Part shown: piece after piece, positions 1-10,293 of the stretch
Numbering within the stretch: position 1 is the stretch's first letter
How the letters are laid out: every line of letters starts with the position of its first letter
From: Plasmodium coatneyi
Lineage: Eukaryota; Apicomplexa; Aconoidasida; Haemosporida; Plasmodiidae
Length of the DNA stretch: 64,000 nt
NCBI RefSeq assembly: GCF_001680005.1
Contig: NC_033566.1
Location: 1,240,001 to 1,304,000, forward strand
Direction of reading: 5' to 3'
Program-made: the position numbers and the translations under genes
The notes under the pieces: model-generated
Seen by the model: only the letters and a program-made list of their open reading frames with translations
Database searches by the model: none
What the model was told of the DNA's origin: nothing

Positions 1-917
1 TGAGGGGGTGGAGAAGGGGTGTCACAAAATGCGCATACCCATTTAACGCCGTGTGTACCATTCGGGCTGCAATTACACATTATATGTTATTATTTTTTTT
101 TTTTTTTGTACACTTGAATGTTAGTTTTTTTAGATTTACCTCCTTTAGGAGAACCTTCTTTTCCTCCTTCTTCTTAGCGCTGTTTTTTTTTGTCCCTTTT
201 TTCATTTTTTTTTTTTTTTTTTCGCCTTCAGGGTGTGCTTCTAAAATGTGTGTGCACTTCTTCCCTCATTACGGGGGATAATAAAACCTTGTTGGCGACA
301 CTGTTCGTATTTTTACCCCAGACAGGATGGGTTAGGATTGCGCGAGCGAGTCTGACAATACTTTTAGCGAGGCGCACTTCGTTAGAAGAAAAGCTATGCG
401 AGGGTGCAAAAATATCCCCCAGTTAGAAACTAAGAATGTATGCAGCGAGTTATATAAGCACGTTTTTTTTTTTTTTTTTTTTTTTTTCCTCAATATTGAA
501 ACCGGTTTGGCTAACCACTCGGGCGTTCTTCACTTGAGGGACTTACGTCTTACGCATGATGTGGAGTTGCATTTTGAGAGGATTTTTTTCTAAAGGGGAA
601 AGAAGCGTCATGCTGTTGGAGATGGAGAGGAGCACCTGGTTCATGATGCTCCCCTGCACCGATGTCACCTATATCAAGCGATGCCCGTCCTTGCCATTTT
701 TTTTTTTTTCCTCCGAGTACCAGCAGACATACGCGTCTTTTTTTGCGCAAAGCCAAAGTAACAGAAATGGGTAATTACACCCATTTAAAAAACAATATTT
801 TTTCTTTTCTTCTAAATTATAGTGACGATACGTGCCCCCTTTTAAAGTTCATTTTAAATTTATGAGTGAAGTGAACATGGGAGGGAGAGCTTCCTCATTT
901 TGTGAAATTCGACTAGG

Positions 918-948
<31 letters not shown>

Positions 949-2327
949 CTATAACTTCCTAAACTGAGTACTGCGTGAGTGTACCCAACAGGGTGAAGGA
1001 ACAAAAGAGTAACAATTACATGGTTGATTTATTTTTTCCCCTTTTTTAAGGTTCAACCTACCATTTTGGTGGAGCCCCCTCGTTACATTAACCCCTCACG
1101 GAAGCATGTCCCCATGGGGAGTGCACATTCCTCATGCCCCTTTATGGTCCTATATCCTGGGCAACCCATTTTGTTCACACTACATATATGCGGCGTACTA
1201 CAAGCCCCTCCTCGGCATGGAATCTGCCTTGCGCGATAGAACTTATGTGATTATACATTTTTAGCAATAAAGTAGAACCACAAGTGGGGAGCGCAAAAAG
1301 TAGGTATCCCCATCAAAGGGGAAAAACTCATGCATGCGAAGAATTGCCCCCAAATAAATCAACATGACGCGTTAAGTTAAAAGGTGCCAATTTTGCACAC
1401 AGTCACGTGATGAAAAAGGGGAGAGAAATCCTTTTCGTGTGCACATAAATTAACTTTTATCACACCACATATTTGAGAAAGCACCTATTTGCTCACTCAG
1501 CTGAATTTTATTCTAGAGTCATACGCAGTGGGGATATCTTGATAGCATGTCCAGGTGGCAACTTGACACAAACCGCCAGATCGCCATACCGCCAGATCGC
1601 CATACCGCCAGACCACTTAACATAAGAGGCGCGCCTCTTCTTCATGCTGGTGATCAATTTGCGCAAAACAAAAAAAAAAAAAAAAAAATGATAAAATTTT
1701 GAAACCGTTTTAAAGGGGGGAAGAACAAAAATGATCTCCTAGCTGTGCCAAAAATGGCGGGACAAAAAAAGAAGAAAAAAAAGACACCTACATGCAATAT
1801 AGACATATAGGGTTGTTCTGTATGGTGATAGTAAAAAAAGAAAAAATTATGTCATTTTGATGATGCTAAAAAAAGGTCAAAAGGATTTTTAAGCCCATTA
1901 TGGAATGTCGGTTTGGATATAAAGGCTCTTTATTCTGATTTTTTTCTTTTTTTTTATTTCCTATCGCCACAATCTCTTACTGATTTTGAGTGCATTTTAG
2001 TACTGCATCTTGGGTGATTACCTCTTTTTAAATTAAAGTTAAGCGAGTGGAAGAAACGCTTTTTTTTTTTTTTTTTTTTTTTTTTGGATTGTCTCTTTTG
2101 TGCAACTTTTTTGTCCACGCTATTTTGTCTGTTCGTATGTAACTCGTTTATTAAACTTTTCATTTTTAATCACTCCAAGTTTGACATCCACCATTTCCCC
2201 CCCAGCAATTTGCCACATCTCAACTTCTTCCCAACAGTCCCCCCAAAAGTACTGCTATTTTCTGCGCTTTTTTTTCCAGCGAATTAGTTCCCTTCCATTC
2301 TACAGTTGCCCTTTCTCCTCATTAAAG
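1..2327. other. Non-coding flank, no gene recognised
   Basis: AT-rich sequence with many T and A homopolymers (for example about 2060-2085 T and 927-948 A). All open frames here are short, homopolymer-driven and low in complexity, so none was accepted. The last few hundred bases are probably the 5' untranslated and promoter region of the nine-exon gene starting at 2328. A short direct repeat lies at 1572-1612 and is listed separately. Confidence 0.6.
1572..1612. repeat. Tandem 16-bp repeat, 2.6 copies
   Basis: Two perfect copies of ACCGCCAGATCGCCAT (1572-1587 and 1588-1603) are followed by a partial third copy (1604-1612). It is a GC-rich island in an AT-rich non-coding flank. No function is evident. 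It could be a minisatellite that varies between strains. Confidence 0.9.
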
Positions 2328-5300
2328 ATGATGCCGACGATGGAGACGTTCGTCTTTCTCTTGGCGATTGCCCTGATGCTTTACCTTAATCCTGGAGGTA
2401 AGCCTTGCTCCACACACCATACATGCTAGCATATTAACATTTAAATATGTCCACGTATGCACATTTTCTGTTTGTACTTTAAACGTGGATACGTACGAAT
2501 GGAAAGACCGCCTTTTGGAGGATATTCATTTGGATTCCCTTTTTTTTTTTAACCTTGGCTCAGATTACATGTCATCCTCTGACACCATCGGAGGTTAATC
2601 GAATAAAAAAGAAAAAAAAAATTTCAAAAGGATTAAAAAGGGGCCGTGTGGAATTGGCCAAATGGTACAGTTGCGCCTTTCATTTTTATATGTGTGTTTG
2701 GAGGAAGAGGATGGGTGGTGGTAGTTATGCATGGGTATATGCATAGGCACATAAGTGGAAATATGAACGTATATGTGCCTCCATCTCCCAAAAAAATCAC
2801 AAATGTGTATGCACATGAACACGCCTACTTACGATTGTGCCCCCTTTCCGCTATGCAGCCTTTGAACCCTTAAGTATCACCAGCCGATGTAAGCTTAGGA
2901 CGCGATGGCCCCTTACTGCGAGTGCAGAAGAACTAACCGAACAGTTTAACCTGTCTGTCTGGCAAACGTCGCCTGGAGGCTCAAATTTTATTCTTTCCTT
3001 CATCCTATTTTTACCCCCTCCTCATCGCATTTCAAATGAAAGGCTCCAATTCAGCGAACCCTAACAGGAAATGTACTTCACGTGGGAATGGAACAAAATG
3101 AAAAGATGAAAAAGGGAAAAGTGGACAAAACTAAGCGTTCCATATTAATATGAACAGTTACTCCAGGTGTGTAATTTTTTTTTTTTTTTTTTTTTTTTTT
3201 TCTCTCCCCCGCATAGCCATTTTTGCAGAACGAAACCTCGCTTCTTCGGGTAGGATAAAACGATCTATTCGAAAAATGAAACGAACAAATAAGTGCGCAT
3301 CCGCATAGTGCGAGGATGCTTTGCCTGTCTTTTCTGCAAAGAGCGCATACTCACACGCCTTTACCATTTTTCTCCAAACCCGTAATTATAGAAGATCAGT
3401 CTACGTCGAACACTGGAAGTAAGGAAACCGAAAGGTCGACGCCTATGCGCGATGTATTAGACAAGCGCAAGTGTGTGCTTACTTAAAGGGGGAAGGAAAC
3501 AGCTGATGAAAAATTTTTTTGTGTTTACTTTTCCATCACGTCTTCATCGCTTCATTCCACATGTTGCCAACCTTTTTCCTACCTGTTGTACATTTTCGCC
3601 CTTTTTTCCCCCCTAGTGCCCTCTAAATCGATCATAGAAGAAAGTAACCCCCGAAAAAGAAAAAAAACTCACAAAGGAACAAGTGAGCAAAGGAAAAAGC
3701 CAAAGAAAGGAATAGCTACAAATGATGCGAACAAAAGTAATTTTTCCCCTTTTTTTTTCCCAAACCTCCCCCCACGGAATACACCATCAGGACATCCTTT
3801 CTCCAGTAAACGAGAATGAATTGTTGATAGTGGTCAACGAATGATTTAAGGCGGCCTCGACCTGCACAAAAAAAAAATGCAAAAGAACAAATTAACTCCC
3901 CCTTGGCCCCCTTTCTGATCATTTTAGCCGTCTTGCCGGAAGAACAACCCGCACCCAGTGGCACATGTAAGGACTTCAATAAAAATCCTTAAGTTCTCTT
4001 CTAGCGTAATATATGCCAACAAATGCCACAATTTATTTTTCTCCTTTCTGTCTTTATTTTAGATAGGAGCGTAGATGTAGATGCAGAAGGTAGTCCAATG
4101 CATCCGGGGGGGAAATAAAAACCACAATTATGCACTTTTTATTCAAAGTGAAAGTTTAAAAATGGGGGAAAATGTAAAAAACGTTCCCCACTTTGTTCAC
4201 ATTTCCCATTTTTCCCTTCGAAACGCAAAACCTTAGAACCTAGAGCAACCACCAGTAGCCACTACAACAGATTGTTCAAAAAAAAAGCCAAGAAATCAAA
4301 AGAATTAATTAACAGTTACTTGGACAGCATATTAGACAGTGATGTGTTAATGTATTACGAACAGGATGCGGGAAGCATACACAGTGAGGTAACATATGCA
4401 TTTTCTTCCCTCTTCTTCTCCCAATTGGGGAAAGACAACGCAGCGCACATTCGCTCTTCTTATGTGATGACCCCTCTTCCCCCTTCAACGCACAGGACAT
4501 CGATGTCGAAAATATATCCGACGAGTTGTGTATACAAACTTACGTCATGTCCGCACATTTAATGGTGTATGGTGATGAATTTCAGAGGAAAAATGCCTAT
4601 ATGAGTATATGCAGAGATTGCTATCATTTTTTCGTGAATATGAAGGAGTGCCTAGATAATTCGATTAACATGTCCATAAAGAATGATAGCGAGACGGAAA
4701 CAGGTGGGAAAATAAATGCGCATGTACAACCCGTTGGGGAAATAACTTAAGTCTTTATCACGACATTTTGTACATTTTGTTGATTTTTTTCATTTTTTTT
4801 TAATTTTTTCCCTTCCATTTGCGTAGAAATTAAGGTGCCCTTGTTAGGCCTGAAGTATGAGAAATCAGGTAAGTAAATGGAGAAAGTTGACGGAACAGAT
4901 TTGGTTGTCTCCATAGGACCAATGCCAAGTCGATCACTTGGTTAATCTGCCTAACGGGTGGTACTCCCCGGTTCACTGTTCTATGCGCATTCTTTAATGC
5001 TGCCACATCACAGCATTATATGGCTCCGCCTCACGTGTCTCCCCCCTCTCAGGAAAGTCAAACCAGTCCCTTGTCGTCAACTTCCCGGTGACGTACATCC
5101 TGTCAAAGTTAATGTCAAGCTTAGTCACCATGGAATCATACAATTCGAAAAACATAGCAGCAACCTGTGATATTTTGCGAAAGAAATTAGAAAGACAGAT
5201 AAATGAGAGGCTTGTGAAGTTTCCAAACGAAATGGGTATTTTCTCCGACTACATATCATCGTATAGTGATAATTTTAAGAATGAGATGAGTAGAAACGTA

Positions 5301-6701
5301 ACGGATATGCCGAACTCACCGCACAGTTGTGAAGCGTTGTTGAAGTTATTTGAATATATGGATAAGTTAACTTTCACCTTGGTAAACAAGTCTGGCAAAA
5401 AATATTTGGAAAACCAGAAAAGTAAAAAAAGAATGGAAAGTTTTGTTTTCTCCATTTTCAATTTTAAGCACAGAGAATCTGATACAAGTGTGCATATTAA
5501 AATGATATGCGATTTTTCCTATACCATTTATGACGTCATAGAAAGGATTAAAAAATTGTACAATGAAGAAGTCAGATCTTTTTTTTTAGAAGATTTGGAG
5601 ACCCCTGAGTTGTTCTTCTTACGAAATAATTCATACATAAAAAATATCTGCTCCATAAATATAATTGCAACCATCTCTTGGTTTTTCAATCAAGTGAATA
5701 TGGGAATATACAACAAGAACAAAACGGTTCTGGAATTATTTGTGGAAAAATTTTCATCTCAAAATATTGAGAAGATAGTAGAAATGAAAAATATCAAGAA
5801 GAATGTGCCAAAAAAATACGTCACCGATTTATGCGTTAAGACAATGACAGAGAGGGTTGATATGGTCCGCTCGATCTTGCTTGCTTACGACAAGGAGAAA
5901 TTATCAAAACTTGATGAAGAAATAGATGCGCTGGAAAAAGCACGAGACGAATCGTCCGATAGGGATACAATCAGACCGCCCAGTCCAGCGAGTTCATCAG
6001 ATGCAGGTACAATTAGATCCCCAAGTTCAGCAAGCTCATCCGATGAAGACACATCAACAGAGCAAAGTCCAGCTAATTCATCCACTGGAGACACACTCAG
6101 AGTGCAAAGTCCAACTAATTTATCCACTGGAGATACACCCAAAGTACAAAGTCCAGCTAATTCATCCAATGGAGATGACCCCCAAACTTCGAACCCCAAA
6201 CCAATGCCACCCCTACCTGTACCATTATCATCCCCAGTGGCACACATGTCTGACACCTCATCAACTTCATCTTTGTCCCCATCACCACCCCCACCTCGAA
6301 ATGAGATAACAAAAAAGTTTACCTTCTCCAACATAATTAAATACGCTGAGATGTCCCTTCTAAAGCAAAGGCTAAATGAACTTCTCCTAGAAGATACGTC
6401 AGACCATGGCAGCAGTTACGAATCCAATAATGATAGACAGAGTTTACAGAGGAACCTTTGGGAGAGGGAAAATTTTATTTGTTTAATGAAAATATTCTCA
6501 AGTAAGATGAATTATCAGCTCTCTGGATTACAAAATTCCTTCCTACAAAAGCTTACACTTGAGAATTATAAATTGTATACAGTTTTAAAGAGACCCCTTG
6601 ATTATAGAGAACACATGTACTTTTGCACCTTTGCCGGGGAGTACTTGATTAACAAAATAGTCTCCTCGAAGTTTTTTTTCATGATTAATATTTACAAGTA
6701 A
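2328..6701 (+). CDS. Conserved Plasmodium protein with signal peptide and Ser/Pro repeats (9 exons)
   Basis: Nine exons chain in phase: 2328-2397, 3392-3418, 3617-3736, 3928-3966, 4063-4089, 4237-4388, 4496-4703, 4827-4868 and 5053-6701, giving 777 residues. Exon 1 encodes MMPTMETFVFLLAIALMLYL, a typical signal peptide, so the product enters the secretory pathway. A Lys-rich stretch follows, then a Cys-containing helical region (exons 6-7), a long charged helical domain (exon 9) and a Ser/Thr/Pro repeat block near residues 535-645. A further C-terminal segment contains two aromatic, hydrophobic patches. I do not recognise the family. The short-exon architecture with a cleaved leader resembles many apical-organelle or surface proteins of malaria parasites, but that is inference. 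The last exon may be longer: AA|GTAAGG at 6698 could splice to 6828 and end at 6852, replacing the final Lys with eight residues. The first intron (about 990 bp) is unusually long and could hide another small exon (a candidate acceptor precedes 2865). Confidence 0.75.
5975..6190 (+). repeat. Degenerate Ser/Thr/Pro tandem repeat inside the signal-peptide protein
   Basis: Five imperfect units of about 14 residues, each starting SP(A/S/T)(N/S) and followed by an S-S/T-G/D-D-T type segment, lie in exon 9. Unit starts read SPASSSDAGT, SPSSASSSDEDT, SPANSSTGDT, SPTNLSTGDT and SPANSSNGDD. A Pro-rich tract ending in SPSPPPPR follows. The unit is also visible in the DNA as a repeated 'agtccagctaattcatcca' type sequence. 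Such blocks are typical of antigenic, disordered parts of Plasmodium secreted proteins and often vary in length between isolates. Confidence 0.8.
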
Positions 6702-6852
6702 GGTTTGCATGTCCAATTGGTTGTGCTGCTCTCGGCACACCAGTCCTTTTTGCCCTTTTAATGCTTCTTTCTTTTGCGACTTTTTTTTTGCCCCCCTTTT
6801 TGTGATCTCTCGCCGTTTGCCGGTTAGCCGTATTTTTTACGTTCCAGCATGA

Positions 6853-7470
6853 TCTTCCCCCTTTTAAACTAAAACGCGTTTTTTAAAACTTTTTTTGTTT
6901 TCTTCCCCTATGGAACACTTATTTGTAAATTCGCTGAGTGCACAAGTGCAGAGAAGCAATTGCGGCTAGCGTATACCACAGGACACACGCACTGCACATC
7001 CTGTTTCATCAAAATGTGCCACTATATTACCACTTAACAGTGAAAACACCAAGGTAAAAAGGGGTCGCTGCACATTCTTCCAGCTCATTCCCCAAAGGCG
7101 AAACACACAAAAAAAAAAAAAAAAAAAATAAAATAAATGATAAGATAAAATAAGGAGAAATCACCATTTTGAGGGCTGCTCGAAGAAGCATTAAAAACGG
7201 CCTCGAAATATTCAGCCCCCATGTTGGAAAATATGAGAAAGCGCGTGTAGGCTAACAAATTTACCCCAGCACACATTTAGACCGAGCGATGTACCCGCAC
7301 ATGTGTAGATTCGCCCCCCACCCCCCGACAGCTACATCATGAATTGTGTTTTTCCTCTCTCAAAATAACGTCATGTGTGCACATCTTTTCTGTTCCCCTT
7401 TTTCGCACGCCAAGACGTCCCCCCATTGGACCTTTTTAAACACACTAATGGGTTACTCCTGCTGCTGATT
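6853..7470. other. Intergenic spacer
   Basis: Spacer between two same-strand genes. It contains T-rich and A-rich tracts (about 7109-7128 A) and no credible coding exon apart from the possible 3' extension of the upstream gene (6828-6852). It probably holds the 3' UTR of that gene and the promoter of PIG-L. Confidence 0.5.
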
Positions 7471-8991
7471 ATGCAACAACTTTCATACCCATGTGCATGC
7501 GCATGCGCATGGACGGGCGTCGTCCTCCTCTTGGGTGGAGTGTATTACTTCATTTGGCATTATCTAAGTCAAAGAAAAAAGCAACTTCCCAATTGGTTGC
7601 AAGAAAAGGGAAACGTTGCCTTCATAATTGCTCACCCAGATGATGAAATTATGTTTTTTTTTCCAACCATAAAATTACTATTTGATAAGAAAAAAAAAGA
7701 AGAGATTTTTCTTCTGTCTCTTTCAAATGGGGATTTTTATGGTCAGGGAAAAATCCGAGAAAAGGAATTGTACCATGTTTGGTCCTACCTAGGGGGGGTC
7801 AAAAACAACTGCAAAGTTATGAATGACCCGGATGTGCAAGACGGTTCGGCCTTCTGGAATGAGAAACATCTTGTGGACATCCTAGCAGACTACTGCACAC
7901 AGTATAACATAAGAAACGTAAGTTTTAGCCACCACGCAAGTGGGGAACATCAGCATCGGGGTGCAGGATATACATATGTGAGTATGTATGAGCGATTATT
8001 CATGTTCCATGTCCCTTTAGGTTCTAACGTTTGACAGCTACGGAGTGTCTGGCCACCCTAACCATATTAGCACCCATGGGAGTGTGCGGTAATGTTGTCA
8101 CTTAGATACATCTGCACGTATCTTTCGGTATCATCCTCACTCTTACACACATGCATATACACACGGGCGTATCATTTTATGCCAAGTTTGCTACAACGCC
8201 CATCCATACACACGCATGAACAACTGGAGAGTGTTTCTGTACCACTATGGGTGCGCATATTTTGGCGCGCAAAAATGGAATCCCCACCCCCGTACCTCTA
8301 CTTTCAGATTGTTGTCCAAGCGGATGGGCATAAAAGTGCTTACCCTACATTCGACCCATTTGATAGTTAAATACTTGGGCATGTTTTCCCTACCCTTTCT
8401 CTTACACAAGAAGTACTTTTTTTTTTTTTTTTTTTTCCAGCATATGGTGGAGCAATTCGTTCCTCTTTTCCTGACATATTTGGCTATTCAATATTTCGTA
8501 TTTGCCGCTTAAACGATTCTTTTTTTTTTTTTTTTTTTTTTAACACCCCCGTCTAGATTTCTGACGTTTCGGTTTAATCCCGTCTTACTGCTACGGTGCG
8601 AGCATTGAAAGGAGTATGTTTGCGAAGAAAAGGCGGCCTTCTTACCAAGTTCATATTTTTTCTTTCCCTTTCTTTTTTCCCCTCCCCAGGTTGATGTACC
8701 TCTACAGGTCCCAGTTCGTGTATTACCGCATTTTGTTTTGCCTCTTCTCTCAGTAAGTGCATACCAAATGAGCAGGGAGTACGAAGCGGTTGCACAAGGG
8801 CAGTTGCAACGCGCTGCTTCCAAGTTGCTTCATGCAGGTCTTTTGGCAGTATATGTGCCATCCCCTTAAAAGCACCCCTTGATGGCACTACAAAACGAAG
8901 CAAACACATTGCACATGGATGTTTTACCCACGTGCTGACTTAACTCCTCCGCAGGTACGCCTACTACAACACCTTCGACTTGATCACCTAA
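7471..8991 (+). CDS. PIGL: N-acetylglucosaminyl-phosphatidylinositol de-N-acetylase (PIG-L)
   Basis: This enzyme removes the acetyl group from GlcNAc-PI on the cytosolic face of the ER, the second step of GPI-anchor synthesis. Six exons join in phase: 7471-7917, 8021-8088, 8308-8412, 8557-8595, 8690-8752 and 8955-8991. They give 252 residues, the same length as I recall for human PIG-L. An N-terminal membrane segment (about 13-31) precedes the metal-binding AHPDDE motif (54-59). The second family motif, SGHPNH with its His pair, lies at about 159-164. The C-terminal RSQFVYYRILFCLFS block also fits the family. ATG 7471 was chosen because upstream in-frame codons offer only GTG. A stretch at 8440-8457 could be an extra 18-bp exon in the same phase, adding six residues between exons 3 and 4; the family length argues against it. 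Plasmodium surface proteins depend heavily on GPI anchors, so the pathway matters. Confidence 0.9.
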
Positions 8992-10293
8992 ATCAAATTT
9001 AAACTTTAATTTTTTTAAATTAAAAAATTCGTAAGGGGATAGAGTTATATACATATGCGTATATATATATTCAAAATTGGTGGATGGATTACTTGTAAAA
9101 AAATGGGAGCGTGGTTGAACACATGTGGATGACGACGCGTGACACATAAGCATATATATGTTTATGTATGCGTACACACAGACGAGGGCAACACGCACAT
9201 ATGCCTTCTCTATACATGTGTGTGCGGGATTGTATTTTTTTTTTTTTTTTTTTCCCATTAATTTTACACGCAATGAATAACTGATGAAGTATCATCGAAA
9301 TCAAATACACACACGAATGCATATATGCCTTGGTATGTAATATATACATAATGAATTGTAAAAAAAAAAAAATATACCATTATATTTTGCATCTTAAAAC
9401 GAAAAAAATGGGGAAAATGGGAAAAAAGAAAAATGGAAAAAAAAAGACGATAAAGAAAAAGGGAAATGACAGCAATGGGGGGTTCATAGAAGTGTATATG
9501 TAATAAAAAAAGAAGGAAGATCATTTAAAAAAAATTGGAATTTATTTTCTTAAAAAAAGGGCACACGTGTGTGTAGTGTGTACATGTTTACACACACATA
9601 CGCACGCACGGATGCACAAATGTTTGCTGCTCGTTCCGCAAAAGGGGAAGTTGATTAAAAAATATAAGCAGAGGAGCGCGCACACACATACATACATATA
9701 TATATGCAGTTGCATACGTGTGTACGTAAATGTGCAGGGGTGTATACTCGAGATACTTCCGTGAACGGCTTTCGAAAGGACATCTCGGCTAAAAGCAACG
9801 TCACGTTCTCCTGCATATGCGTGGAAGTACGTTATACGGTTGGCGCGCGTACACACCCATGCACAATATACACATTTAAGTAATAATATACAAGTTTTTT
9901 TCCCTATAAAAAAATAGTGGAAATAAAAAATAAGCGGAAATGCCCTCAGGGGGAATATATCTTCTACTGTGAGATTTGACTAATCTGTATCAGTTTCCAA
10001 GCCAAGTTGCGCACATTAATTTATTCCTTGTGTTGTAACAAACGTCCATATGGTGATAAAAAATAGCTGCACATTTTCCATGCTCAACTAGCCAATTGTT
10101 CGCCTTGTCCGTTGAAAAAAAAAAAAAAAAAAAAAGCCTTCTTTAGGGTAACCTTTTTCAAACGTTTCCAGTTTAGGGATGTGTAAATATATTGTCCATT
10201 CGCGCTGGTTGGATCTTTTCACCTTTAAACAAATACACACTCCACAACGGATGAGAAATAACGGCCGGGTCGAAACCCCTCCCTCCAGCTGGT
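8992..10293. other. Convergent intergenic spacer
   Basis: Region between the 3' ends of PIG-L (+) and the SNF2 gene (-). It contains TATATA and ACACAC/GTGTGT simple sequence and poly(A)/poly(T) runs. Open frames are Cys/His/Tyr-rich artefacts of alternating purine-pyrimidine DNA. No gene is seen, and it is presumably two 3' UTRs. Confidence 0.6.

Noticed and set aside
2865..3064. Open segment starting AFEPLSITSRCK as exon 2 of the first gene
   Set aside because: Joining exon 1 directly to 3392 keeps every phase; inserting this segment through its best donor creates a stop at the next junction.
5885..6334. 149-aa minus-strand frame opposite the Ser/Pro repeats
   Set aside because: Mirror of the repeat region of the real gene; repeated LGVSPVDEL units are just its complement.
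9089..9856. Overlapping minus-strand frames rich in Cys, His, Tyr and Met
   Set aside because: Product of ACAC/GTAT alternating DNA in a 3' UTR region; no ATG context or domain.
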